From assembly GCF_014205295.1 (NCBI RefSeq), contig NZ_JACHNF010000001.1:5580001-5644000 (forward strand): DNA of 64,000 bases, in the 5' to 3' direction. Source of the stretch: Kribbella solani. GTDB lineage: Bacteria; Actinomycetota; Actinomycetes; Propionibacteriales; Kribbellaceae. The notes under the pieces were generated by a model. That model saw only the letters and a program-made list of their open reading frames with translations, did not search any database and was not told the DNA's origin. Below are positions 50,058 to 58,247 of this stretch, piece by piece (the stretch's first letter is position 1; each line of letters opens with the position of its first letter). The position numbers and the translations under genes were made by a program.

Positions 50058-51035
50058 TTACAGCCAGTTGCGTTTGGCAGCTTGAAAGGAGAGTCCGGTC
50101 CGGGTGTCCACGCCGGCCATGGCCATCAGCCGGTCCAGCCGCCGTTGCACCGTACGCCGACTGATGCCCAGCTGGGTGGCTATGGACTTGTCCGGAACCC
50201 CAGCCACCAGCAGGGACAGCAACAACCGCTCCGAGTCGTCCAGCCCATCCACTGTCTGCGTCTGGTCCGGCTGGAGCCGCACTGGTGTCGCCGCTTCCCA
50301 GTAGCTCTCGAACAGCGCCAGCAGCGCGTCAAGCAGCTGACCACGGCTGATGATCGCCGCGGACGGTTCACCGAGCTCCGGCTCGTCATCGCGGACCAGC
50401 GGGCAGATCGCTGTGGACCGGTCGACGATCGCGATCCGTACCGGCAGCGTCGGCAGTACCCGCGCCTCTTCGCCCCAGCTGACTCCTTCGGCGATCGAGT
50501 CCAGCTCACCGGGTGTCTCGACCAGCGCGCGCTCGTAGATCGCCCGGTACCGGACGCCGCGCGACAGGGCGCCGTACTCCTCGGTGTTCTCGGCACCTTT
50601 CATCGCCATCGGGTTCGCCCGGCAGAACCAGAGGATCTCCTCGCGGGCCGCGTTCTGCAGGTCGCGGAGCCGCTCGCGGAGCGTGGTGGCGCCGACGATC
50701 ACCTCGACCAGGTGGTGCGCGTCGCGACGGCTCGCGCTGGCCCGGAACTCCTCGCTGAGCGCGGCGACCGTCTTCCGGGCGGCCTCCAGCGACTCCTGCC
50801 GGCGCAGCAGCGTGGTCCCCAGAGCGACGTCCGGCGGCAGCGGCCGGAACACCGGCTCGTCGGCCGGCTGGACCGTGACCAGCCCCTTCGCCTGCAACCG
50901 CTGCAGCACCTCGGCGGCCTCGTGCGGCGCCAGCTCGGCCACCTCGGCGAGCTCGGCGGCCCGCGCGGCGGACAGGCCGACCAGCAGCCGATAGGTCTGC
51001 TCCTCGCGCGCGTCGAGCAACGAACCGTCCTGCAT
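50058..51035 (-). CDS. LuxR/TrmB-like helix-turn-helix regulator
   Basis: A 325-residue regulator. The N-terminus is winged-helix-like as in TrmB proteins (ELAEVAELAPHEAAEVLQRLQAKGLVTVQPADE). The middle part reads LQNAAREEILWFCRANPMAM and YRAIYERALVETPG. The C-terminal helix-turn-helix is LLLSLLVAGVPDKSIATQLGISRRTVQRRLDRLM, of the LuxR/GerE kind. ATG 51035 has GGAGG eight bases upstream; the longer start lacks it. Proteins of this design are common in actinobacteria, with targets mostly unknown. It reads toward the subtilase, with a hairpin between. Confidence 0.85.
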   Translation of the reverse strand: MQDGSLLDAREEQTYRLLVGLSAARAAELAEVAELAPHEAAEVLQRLQAKGLVTVQPADEPVFRPLPPDVALGTTLLRRQESLEAARKTVAALSEEFRASASRRDAHHLVEVIVGATTLRERLRDLQNAAREEILWFCRANPMAMKGAENTEEYGALSRGVRYRAIYERALVETPGELDSIAEGVSWGEEARVLPTLPVRIAIVDRSTAICPLVRDDEPELGEPSAAIISRGQLLDALLALFESYWEAATPVRLQPDQTQTVDGLDDSERLLLSLLVAGVPDKSIATQLGISRRTVQRRLDRLMAMAGVDTRTGLSFQAAKRNWL

Positions 51036-51238
51036 CCGCCCCACCTCCGGGCACCACCTAACAGCCTTACCGATCAGGAAGCGAGCGCTTTCCAACTGGC
51101 ACTGATCAGCCACGGCACCAATCAGCCATCACGGCAAGGCTGAGGACCCGTCACTTTCCCGACCGAACGTCAGCGGAACTCGCCGCCGCACCCACCGCAC
51201 GGCCACCGAACGGCCCACCGCCCCGGGAGAGAGAACCA

Positions 51239-51430
51239 ATGATGAGCGTCACCGACTACGCCGGCATCGCCGGACTGATTGCCGCGGCCGCGGTTGCCAT
51301 CTGGATGCTGCGCAACCACCGCACCATCGCCCGCACCGTCGCCCCGAACGCCCGGCACCGCGGCTCGCCTACGCTGCGCCTACCGCGACAGACGCACCCG
51401 GAGCGTGCTTCCTCGCGTAGTAGTAAGTGA
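51239..51430 (+). CDS. Small membrane protein, uncertain
   Basis: A possible 63-residue protein, with MMSVTDYAGIAGLIAAAAVA and IWMLRNHRT forming one membrane segment and a basic tail. GGGAGAGAG lies a few bases before the ATG pair at 51239 and 51242. The 3' end overlaps the last bases of the convergent permease by about 60 bases, which weakens the case. It could be real or a chance frame. Confidence 0.4.
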   Translation: MMSVTDYAGIAGLIAAAAVAIWMLRNHRTIARTVAPNARHRGSPTLRLPRQTHPERASSRSSK

Positions 51431-53210
51431 GTCCGCCGAACGCGTACATGGACAGGCCGAGCGCGCCCATCAGTACGATCACCACCCACTGCCACGCGCC
51501 CTCCTGGTAGAGGGCCAGGAACCAGGACTTGCTGCTGTTGCTGCCGGTGAGCTTGATGACCAGCGGCACAACCGACTGTGGGATCAACGGGATCGCGCCG
51601 AACCCCAGGCAGAAGCCGGCCAGGGTGCGCCGCCACTTGGGCAACGCATCGAGCCCTGCAGTCTTCTTGGCCTGCTCCGCGGGCGATCTGCCATGCCTGA
51701 GCAGGGTGAGGAGCTCAGGACCCTTCTGCTCGAGACGCCGGGCGGTGACCCGGCCGAAGTACCACCAGAACAGCGCGCCGGACAGTAGCCCGACCGGTAC
51801 GCCCCACCAGCCGGTGTAGAGCGCGACGATCAGTGCCGGGGCACAGGAGGTCGCCACGGCGATCAGCATCACGTAGACGATGCCCATCGTTTCGCCCTCG
51901 TTCTCACCCGTGTTGAGCGGGTTCCCGGATCGCTTGTGCGCGTCAGTTGTCGGTACGGCGGAGTACACCGAGCACGCGACGATCAGACCGGCCGCACCAC
52001 CGAGCAGCGCGGGCAGCACGCTCAGTACGAGCGGCCACGCACTGGCGACGCCCGACCACCAGGTGAGTACCACGGTGATCGCCAGCGTCACCGGGCCGAA
52101 CGCCAGCAAGAACGCGCGCTGCCTGGCGCGTACATCCGGACGGCTCGCGCCAGGCGTCATCACGGTCGTCCACAGCGCCGTGCCGTCCGCGCCGTACAGG
52201 TTGCAGCTCATCGAGCCGGCCATGATCACTGCCGCGGGGCCGGCCCACGGGAGCATTGACTTCAGTCCGATCGCCAGTGGCATCAGACAGAAGAACAGCC
52301 CGTAGGCGATCGCGAACACGGCCCGGTGTCCGTACAGCAGGTCTCTGGTCCAGGAGCGCAGTTCCTTCGCGGCGGCGGCGCCCTCCGCGGTGCTTGCAGT
52401 CAGCTGTCGCCTGGGGGTACGACCTGCCCGGTTGGCTGTTGTCCGGCGTACCAGCAGGGCTGACCAGACCAGCAGCATCACCAAGGCGAGCACCGCGAGC
52501 CCAGCAAGCGCGGCGAGGAGCTGGAGCCAGTCGCCGCGTCCGGCCGCCTCCACCGCCGTGAAACCCCAACCAGACGGCGCGAACCGGGCCGCCTTCGCGA
52601 TCGTGCCTTGTACGTCGGTCGAAACGAACGCCGCGATCAACGCCCACCCCTGCGCGGCGAAGGCGAGGATGAACGCGTTGACCAGCGCCGCGATCACCGC
52701 ACCGGCACGCGCCTGGAGCAGCACGCCGTACACCGCCACGGCCAGCCGGGACGCCAGGACGAAGCAGAACAGCTGCAGCAGCAAGGCCGGCACCGCGACC
52801 AGTGCCGCAACGACGCTGAGCTGACCACCCAGGATCACCAGACTGACCAGGGCGATCAGGCTGATCACCGGCGCGACACCAGCGAGCGCCGCCACCAGCA
52901 GACCGCTGGAGAGCGTGCGCGGCGACAGCGGGAGCATCGTGAAGTACTCCGGCTTGAGCGTCTCGTCGCCACCGCCCGCGAACAACGGGCCGACCACCCA
53001 GCCGAGCATCCAGAGCGCGAGCACGACCACCAGCACGTCCTGCTCGCCCCGTGCGGCGAGCCAGATCGTGCCACCCGCGAGTACCAGGCCGATGAACGCG
53101 CCGGTGATGATCCAGGATCGGCGCAGCTGGTCCCGCAACGCGTGCCGGAACGACGCCAGCCGCATCCGGACCAGCGTGCGCGACGTCTCGTACGTCAGCG
53201 CGAGAGCCAT
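51369..53210 (-). CDS. ABC exporter permease (membrane subunit)
   Basis: A 613-residue membrane protein with about 12-14 hydrophobic segments in two blocks (IITGAFIGLVLAGGTIWLAA, VVVLALWMLGWVVGPLFAGG, LLVAALAGVAPVISLIALVS; later MLIAVATSCAPALIVALYTG). It is an ABC-2-like permease, with a large cytosolic-looking stretch between the blocks. It overlaps the ATPase stop by 16 bases, so the pair forms one exporter. Substrate is unknown; the length is larger than most ABC-2 permeases. Confidence 0.85.
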   Translation of the reverse strand: MALALTYETSRTLVRMRLASFRHALRDQLRRSWIITGAFIGLVLAGGTIWLAARGEQDVLVVVLALWMLGWVVGPLFAGGGDETLKPEYFTMLPLSPRTLSSGLLVAALAGVAPVISLIALVSLVILGGQLSVVAALVAVPALLLQLFCFVLASRLAVAVYGVLLQARAGAVIAALVNAFILAFAAQGWALIAAFVSTDVQGTIAKAARFAPSGWGFTAVEAAGRGDWLQLLAALAGLAVLALVMLLVWSALLVRRTTANRAGRTPRRQLTASTAEGAAAAKELRSWTRDLLYGHRAVFAIAYGLFFCLMPLAIGLKSMLPWAGPAAVIMAGSMSCNLYGADGTALWTTVMTPGASRPDVRARQRAFLLAFGPVTLAITVVLTWWSGVASAWPLVLSVLPALLGGAAGLIVACSVYSAVPTTDAHKRSGNPLNTGENEGETMGIVYVMLIAVATSCAPALIVALYTGWWGVPVGLLSGALFWWYFGRVTARRLEQKGPELLTLLRHGRSPAEQAKKTAGLDALPKWRRTLAGFCLGFGAIPLIPQSVVPLVIKLTGSNSSKSWFLALYQEGAWQWVVIVLMGALGLSMYAFGGLTYYYARKHAPGASVAVGAA

Positions 53211-53950
53211 GTCAGCCCCTCCGCGCCCTTCGTCGAGGCACCGACCAGCGCCACGAACGCGTCCTCCAGGCTGCCGCCGGCGCGTACCTCCGAAACGGTG
53301 CCCGAGGCAACTACCTTTCCGTCCGCGACGACCGCCACCCGGTCACAGAGCTGCTCGACCAGCGCCATCACGTGACTGGACATCACCACTGACCCGCCAC
53401 CGGCGATGAACCGGTGCAGGATCGTCCGGATGGTTGCCGCCGACACCGGATCGACCGCCTCGAACGGCTCGTCCAGCACCAGCAGCCGCGGCGCGTGCAG
53501 CAACGCGACCGCGAGCCCGAGCTTCTTCCGCATGCCGGTCGAGTAGCCGATCACCTGCTTGTCGTCCTCGTGATCGAGCTCCAGCACCTCCAGCAGCTCG
53601 GCCGCCCGCGCCCTCACCTCGGCTTCCGGAATCCCGCGCAACAGGCCGAGATAGGTCAGCACCTCCCGGCCGGTCAGCCGCTCCGGCATCCCGAGCCCGT
53701 CCGGCAGTACGCCGACCAGCGCCTTGGCCTTGGCCGGCTCCCGCCAGACGTCGGCGCCGAAGATCCGCGCCGTCCCCGCGTCCGGCCGCAACAGCCCGAC
53801 CGCCATCGACAGCGACGTCGTCTTCCCGGCGCCGTTCGGCCCCAGCATCCCGAAGAACGACCCCGCCGGAACACTCAAACTCAACCCGTCAACCGCCCGC
53901 TGCGCCCCGAAAACCTTGGTCAGCCCATCAAGCTCGAGTGCTTCGCCCAT
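53195..53950 (-). CDS. ABC exporter ATP-binding protein
   Basis: A 251-residue ATPase. Walker A is GPNGAGKTTSLSM near residue 42, the signature is IGYSTGMRKKLGLAVALLHA, Walker B is LLVLDEPFEAVDPVS and the H-loop is SSHVMALVEQL. The signature S-T-G-M form is seen in multidrug/antibiotic exporters such as DrrA-like proteins. It starts at ATG 53950 and overlaps the permease. Together they may export a lipid or a drug; nothing nearby identifies it. Confidence 0.9.
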   Translation of the reverse strand: MGEALELDGLTKVFGAQRAVDGLSLSVPAGSFFGMLGPNGAGKTTSLSMAVGLLRPDAGTARIFGADVWREPAKAKALVGVLPDGLGMPERLTGREVLTYLGLLRGIPEAEVRARAAELLEVLELDHEDDKQVIGYSTGMRKKLGLAVALLHAPRLLVLDEPFEAVDPVSAATIRTILHRFIAGGGSVVMSSHVMALVEQLCDRVAVVADGKVVASGTVSEVRAGGSLEDAFVALVGASTKGAEGLTWLSR

Positions 53951-54057
53951 ACCCCGAACTCTGTCACCAACCCCCCGCCCCAGACGTCACCCGTCCGGCT
54001 GACCCACCCCATCCCCCATCAGGCCAGCCACCCAATCCGGTCCAGTCCGGACACTGC

Positions 54058-55065
54058 CTACACCGGTCGACCGACGGCGGCCCAGAGAGGTTGCCCGTCC
54101 CAGGCCGCCGGGAATCCCATGCTCTCGATCGGCGACAAACCGGGCGCGAGCGGGAACTGGCGGACATGGTCCAGCACTGAACCCGGCCAGTTGCTGTCCG
54201 ATCCGAGCGAACCCAGGAGGTACGCGGTGATCGCGAGGCTCGAGTAGACCTTGTCCGTCGGAACCGTGCCCGCCAAATGCGCCAGCCCCGACCCCACCTG
54301 GTGTCGATTGAATCGCCGCACCTTGTACGTCATCGACCGGTTCCAGAGGCGGGCGTGATGGGCGGCGACGTTCCGCAGGTAGTTGATCGCCTCCAGCCAG
54401 CTCCCCGCCAGTCCGCCGCCTTTGATCCCCAGTTCACGGGCGATGACCGTCCGGTCCTCCGGACGCATCAGGTTGAACAGCCGCACCAGCGCACCGAAGG
54501 TCAAGAGCTCGACGGCGATCCAGACCGGGAGTTCGTCGTACTTGTGGAGATTGTGGCGGACGAAATCCTCGCGAGACGCGTCACGAACCGACCGCTGGTA
54601 GTTGCGTAGCCAGACCTGGTGCCGAGTCTCGCCGACGGCACGAACCCGGGAGTGCGCCTGATTACAGGCGGCCGCGTCGAGCGACGCCACCCGCAGGTGC
54701 CCGAACGGATCCCGTTCGCCGAGAACGTACGCGATCTTCGTCCGGAGGCCCACCTCCACGGTCTCGACGGCGTCGAGCACCAGCAACCGCAGCAACCGGT
54801 CGAACCGCCAGAGGCTCGCAATCTGCGCGAAGGTCGTGCCGGGCACGATGGTCTCGGACCGGTAGTGCGCGGGGGTGGCGACGGCCTGCCGATCCGGCGG
54901 AAGCAGCTCGCGGAACGGGTAGACGTACGCCGACAACCGGTAGTAACCGACGGCTTGCAGCAGGCGAAGCGCGGCGGCTTCGTCCCCGATCTCCAGCCCG
55001 CGGCCGCGCAGGAGCTTCAGCTGGTCCTCGTACCGCAGATGAGGCTTGGTGTAAGGGACGGGCAC
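54058..55065 (-). CDS. Abi_2 family abortive-infection protein
   Basis: A 335-residue protein of the AbiD/AbiF type. Characteristic parts are YTKPHLRYEDQLKLLRGRGL, LQAVGYYRLSAYVYPFRE, SLWRFDRLLRLLVLDAVETV and NYLRNVAAHHARLWNRSM, where the RNxxAHHxRLWN region is the probable RNA-processing motif of the HEPN-like fold. GTG 55065 is chosen because GGAG lies nine bases upstream; a TTG at 55080 is less likely. In lactococci such proteins stop phage growth. It sits beside tRNA-Leu, and a hairpin with a U-rich run lies directly upstream. Confidence 0.85.
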   Translation of the reverse strand: MPVPYTKPHLRYEDQLKLLRGRGLEIGDEAAALRLLQAVGYYRLSAYVYPFRELLPPDRQAVATPAHYRSETIVPGTTFAQIASLWRFDRLLRLLVLDAVETVEVGLRTKIAYVLGERDPFGHLRVASLDAAACNQAHSRVRAVGETRHQVWLRNYQRSVRDASREDFVRHNLHKYDELPVWIAVELLTFGALVRLFNLMRPEDRTVIARELGIKGGGLAGSWLEAINYLRNVAAHHARLWNRSMTYKVRRFNRHQVGSGLAHLAGTVPTDKVYSSLAITAYLLGSLGSDSNWPGSVLDHVRQFPLAPGLSPIESMGFPAAWDGQPLWAAVGRPV

Positions 55066-55082
55066 GGGCGGACGCTCCAAAA

Positions 55083-55127
55083 GAAAACCGGCCCTTGCAG
55101 CCGATATCGACTAGCAGCGGGGCCGGT
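55083..55127 (-). terminator. Terminator-like hairpin before the Abi gene
   Basis: On the minus strand ACCGGCCC (55127-55120) and GGGCCGGT (55094-55087) form an 8-bp stem over a 25-base loop, followed by TTTTCTTTT. That is the layout of an intrinsic terminator or attenuator placed in the leader of the Abi gene. Confidence 0.5.
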
Positions 55128-55215
55128 GTTGATGACGCCATCGTAACAGAGGGTGCCCAGCACCGGCCAACGCCGGCGATCTCATCCGAAAGGAGGAAAT
55201 GTGGGGGGAACGCAA

Positions 55216-55243
55216 AAGTCCCGGTCGTTGTCGACCGGGACTT
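55216..55243 (-). terminator. tRNA-Leu terminator
   Basis: AAGTCCCGGTC and its partner form an 11-bp stem with a 6-base loop; on the minus strand it is followed by TTTTGC. It lies five bases after the tRNA 3' end. Confidence 0.75.
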
Positions 55244-55248
55244 GCTTG

Positions 55249-55332
55249 TGCGCGAGGGGGGAGTTGAACCCCCACGCCCTTTCGGGCACACGGACCTGAA
55301 CCGTGCGCGTCTGCCTATTCCGCCACCCGCGC
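55249..55332 (-). tRNA. tRNA-Leu (anticodon CAG)
   Basis: An 84-base tRNA gene on the minus strand. The acceptor stem pairs GCGCGGG with CTCGCGC, the anticodon arm holds CGGTTCAGGTCCG (anticodon CAG), there is a long variable arm (CCCGAAAGGG), and the T arm reads GGGGGTTCAACTCCCCC. The 3' CCA is not encoded. It is the leucine isoacceptor for CUG codons. In Mycobacterium tuberculosis a tRNA-Leu also lies next to fhaA, so this position is probably conserved. Confidence 0.95.
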
Positions 55333-55400
55333 GCTGCCGCCTGAGATGCTGTCCTGGCGACGAGGAGAAACAGTAGCACGGGTTTCGCCGGAGCTTCACA

Positions 55401-55431
55401 TTGCGGGTTGGGTCGAACCTCCCGATACGAT
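55401..55431 (+). promoter_or_regulatory. Candidate promoter of the fhaA operon
   Basis: TTGCGG at 55401-55406 and TACGAT at 55426-55431, 19 bases apart, resemble a vegetative promoter about 80 bases before the fhaA start. Confidence 0.35.
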
Positions 55432-55512
55432 CGATCGTCGTACCCGGTGTGTCCGCCACGACCGGTGGATGTGATGGACCGAGTACCGCGTACCGACCGT
55501 GGAGGAGGAGGC

Positions 55513-56349
55513 GTGCGACCGCTGCAGCGCTTCGAGCGACGCCTGGAAGGCATTGTGAGCGGTGTCTTCGCGCGCGCTTTCAAGGGTGATGTCGAGCCGA
55601 TCGAGCTGGCCGCGGCACTCAAGCGTGAGATCGACAACACTGCCCGGATCCTGTCCAGGGACCGGCGGCTGGTGCCGAATCACTTCACCATCGAGCTCGG
55701 TCCGGACGATTTCGAGCGGCTGAACGCCTACGGCCGGACCCTGAACCACGAGCTGGCGAACGAGCTCCGCGACCACGCCGACATCCAGCGGTACACCTTC
55801 TCCGGGCCGATCGACATCGAGTTGGTCCAGCACGAGGAGCTGCCGACCGGTAAGTTCCGGGTGGTCAGTGAGACGGTCGGTACGCCCCAGCGGCGGCCGG
55901 CCGGCTATCAGCAGCCCGAGCCCCAGCCCTACCAGCAGGAGCCCTACGTGCCGCCCAACGAGCCGGTCGTGCAGAGCCCGCCTCCGCGCCAGCCGCAGCA
56001 GCCCTCGCCGCGCCGCGGCCACCCCCAGGTGATGCTGGAGGTGAACGGCCGCCGCCGGCCGGTGAACCCGCCGGGCGTGGTGCTCGGCCGGGGCACCGAC
56101 GCGGACATCCAGATCAACGACCCGGGCGTGTCCCGGCGGCATGCCGAGATCCGGCTGATGCCGGAGGGCCCGGGCGGTATCCGGGTGGTGCTGGTCGACC
56201 TCGGTTCGACCAACGGCACGCTGGTGAACGGCCGCCGGAGCGCGGAGGCCGAGCTGGTCGACGGCTCGACCGTCCGGATCGGCAACACGACCATGACGCT
56301 GCGTCTCGCGGACGAGCCGATGGCCCAGCCGCCGAGCAGCGGGTGGTGA
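55513..56349 (+). CDS. fhaA: FhaA (DUF3662 and FHA domain protein)
   Basis: A 278-residue protein. The N-terminal DUF3662 region (RPLQRFERRLEGIVSGVFAR, KREIDNTARILSRDRRLVPN) is followed by a Pro/Gln-rich linker (about 130-170) and a C-terminal FHA domain: NPPGVVLGRGTDADIQINDP, VSRRHAEIRLM, DLGSTNGTLVNGRR. In mycobacteria FhaA binds phosphorylated MviN and PknB and controls peptidoglycan synthesis. GTG 55513 has a run of GGAGGAGGAG before it, a very strong ribosome site. It opens the growth-control operon. Confidence 0.93.
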   Translation: MRPLQRFERRLEGIVSGVFARAFKGDVEPIELAAALKREIDNTARILSRDRRLVPNHFTIELGPDDFERLNAYGRTLNHELANELRDHADIQRYTFSGPIDIELVQHEELPTGKFRVVSETVGTPQRRPAGYQQPEPQPYQQEPYVPPNEPVVQSPPPRQPQQPSPRRGHPQVMLEVNGRRRPVNPPGVVLGRGTDADIQINDPGVSRRHAEIRLMPEGPGGIRVVLVDLGSTNGTLVNGRRSAEAELVDGSTVRIGNTTMTLRLADEPMAQPPSSGW

Positions 56350-56359
56350 CTGACCTTCC

Positions 56360-56842
56360 ATGTCGGAACTGACCCTGACCCTGATCAAACTGGGGTTCCT
56401 GGCCCTGTTGTGGATGTTCGTCCTCGCGGTGCTGTCCGTGATCAGGTCCGACCTGTTCGGCGCGAAGGTGGACAGCCGGGCCGCGGCACCGGCCGCGCCC
56501 GCCGTCACCCGGACCCCGAAGCCCACCAAACCGGCGAAGAAGCGCAAGGGCCTGCCCGCCTCGGTGACGATCGCGGACGGCCCGCAGGCCGGTGTCGGCG
56601 CCTCGCTGGCGGACGAGCCGGTGATCATCGGCCGTGGGTCGGACTGCCAGATCCGGCTGGACGACGACTACTCGTCCACCCGGCACGCCCGGTTGTTCCT
56701 GTCCGAGGGCCAGTGGTGGGTCGAGGATCTCGGCTCCACCAACGGCACGTACCTTGACGGCCAGCGGGTCACCCGCCCGGTCCCGGCCGAGATCGGCGGT
56801 TCGATCCGAATCGGCCGGACGACGCTGAACATCGCGAAGTAG
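56360..56842 (+). CDS. fhaB: FhaB (membrane-anchored FHA protein)
   Basis: A 160-residue protein. One N-terminal membrane helix (LIKLGFLALLWMFVLAVLSV) precedes a Lys/Pro/Ala linker (KPTKPAKKRKG) and an FHA domain: EPVIIGRGSDCQIRLDDDYS, STRHARLFLS, DLGSTNGTYLDGQRV. The order matches mycobacterial FhaB/FipA, which links kinase signals to cell division. It starts 10 bases after fhaA and precedes the phosphatase gene by 10 bases, in one operon. Confidence 0.93.
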   Translation: MSELTLTLIKLGFLALLWMFVLAVLSVIRSDLFGAKVDSRAAAPAAPAVTRTPKPTKPAKKRKGLPASVTIADGPQAGVGASLADEPVIIGRGSDCQIRLDDDYSSTRHARLFLSEGQWWVEDLGSTNGTYLDGQRVTRPVPAEIGGSIRIGRTTLNIAK

Positions 56843-56852
56843 GCCTGCCTCG

Positions 56853-58247
56853 ATGACCCTGTCGCTCGACTACGCCACACTGTCCGACGTCGGACGCGTG
56901 CGCCGCAACAACGAGGATTCGGCGTACGCCGGTCCGCACCTGCTGCTGCTCGCCGACGGAATGGGCGGCGCCGCGGCCGGTGAGGTGGCCAGCGCGGCGG
57001 CGGTCCAGGTGATCCGGCGGCTGGACACCGCCGACATCGGCGGCGAGGACATGATCGAGGCACTGGCCGGCGCCGTGCACCGGGCCAACGAGCGGCTCTC
57101 GGAGCTGGTCGAGGAGGACCCCGAGCGCGAGGGCATGGGTTCGACCGTGACCGCGCTGATGTTCGACGGCAAGCAGCTCGGGCTGGCGCACCTCGGCGAC
57201 TCCCGGGCGTACCGGATGCGCGACGGGCAGCTGTTCCAGCTCAGCCACGACCACACTTTCGTCCAGTCGCTGGTCGACGAGGGCCGGATCTCCCAGGAGG
57301 AGGCCTTCAGTCACCCGCACCGGAACCTGATCCTCCGGGTGCTGGACGGCCGCCCCGACTCCGACCCGGACCTGGAGATGCTCGACGTCCAGGCCGGCGA
57401 CCGGCTGATGCTGTGCAGCGACGGCCTGCCCGACTACGTCAGCAACGATGTGATCGCGGCGTCGATGGCGAGCGGTACGCCGGACTCGGTCGTGGTCGAG
57501 CTGATCACGCACGCGCTGGAAGCGGGTTCGAACGACAACGTGACCTGCGTGGTCGCGGATGTCGTCGAGACCGAGCCGGCCAGCGGGATCGCGCCGCAGT
57601 TGGTCGGCGCCGCCGCGGAGCTCGCCCAGGGCAGCACCGGGCGTGGTGAGCCGACGGCCGCTGTCCGTGCCGGCGGCCCCGACGGCTCCGGCGGCGGCGG
57701 TCACGGGACCTCGGTCGACCCGGAGGAGTTGCGGTACGCGCCGCGCCCGCCCAAGCGGTTCCCGTGGTTGCGGAGGATCACGGTCCTGGTCGTCGTCCTC
57801 GCGCTGCTCGGTGGTGGCGCCTGGTTCGGCTACAGCTGGACCCAGAAGCAGTACTACGTGGGCACCGACGGCGACTACGTGGCGATCTACAAGGGCGTCG
57901 ACGCGGAGATCCCCGGCATTTCACTGTCCTCGGTGTACGAGCGGCAGCAGCTGCTCGTCGACAAGCTGCCGACGTACAGCCGTCAGCAGGTCGAGGGCGA
58001 CATCCAGGCCGAAAGTCTGGCCGGCGCCCGGTCGATCGTGGCCCAGCTGCAGCAGACCGCGGCCGAGTGCGCCAAGCTGAAGCCGACCCCGAAGCCGAGC
58101 GCGAAACCGACCGCGAAGGCGACCACCCCGGCGGTGACCACGCCGCCGGTCTCGAAGCCGCCGGTGTCCACCTCACCGCCGACGACGGCCAGTTCGACGC
58201 CGACAGGCCCGTCGGTGAACCCCGAAGACTGTGACGGAGTCCGATGA
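56853..58247 (+). CDS. pstP: PstP serine/threonine phosphatase (PP2C)
   Basis: A 464-residue PP2C phosphatase. The catalytic domain carries RVRRNNEDSAYAGPHLLLLA with DGMGGAAAGEVAS (metal-binding Asp, Gly), GMGSTVTALMF, LAHLGDSRAYRMRDG, LCSDGLPDYV and GSNDNVTCVVADV. A transmembrane helix (RITVLVVVLALLGGGAWFGY) is near residue 315, then an extracellular region and a Thr/Pro/Ser-rich tail. It reverses PknB phosphorylation in the same operon. Its stop overlaps the rodA start (ATGA). Confidence 0.95.
   Translation: MTLSLDYATLSDVGRVRRNNEDSAYAGPHLLLLADGMGGAAAGEVASAAAVQVIRRLDTADIGGEDMIEALAGAVHRANERLSELVEEDPEREGMGSTVTALMFDGKQLGLAHLGDSRAYRMRDGQLFQLSHDHTFVQSLVDEGRISQEEAFSHPHRNLILRVLDGRPDSDPDLEMLDVQAGDRLMLCSDGLPDYVSNDVIAASMASGTPDSVVVELITHALEAGSNDNVTCVVADVVETEPASGIAPQLVGAAAELAQGSTGRGEPTAAVRAGGPDGSGGGGHGTSVDPEELRYAPRPPKRFPWLRRITVLVVVLALLGGGAWFGYSWTQKQYYVGTDGDYVAIYKGVDAEIPGISLSSVYERQQLLVDKLPTYSRQQVEGDIQAESLAGARSIVAQLQQTAAECAKLKPTPKPSAKPTAKATTPAVTTPPVSKPPVSTSPPTTASSTPTGPSVNPEDCDGVR

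Noticed and set aside
54058..55332. Integration att repeat for an island at tRNA-Leu.
   Set aside because: No second copy of the tRNA 3' end was found in the window, so an island boundary could not be shown.
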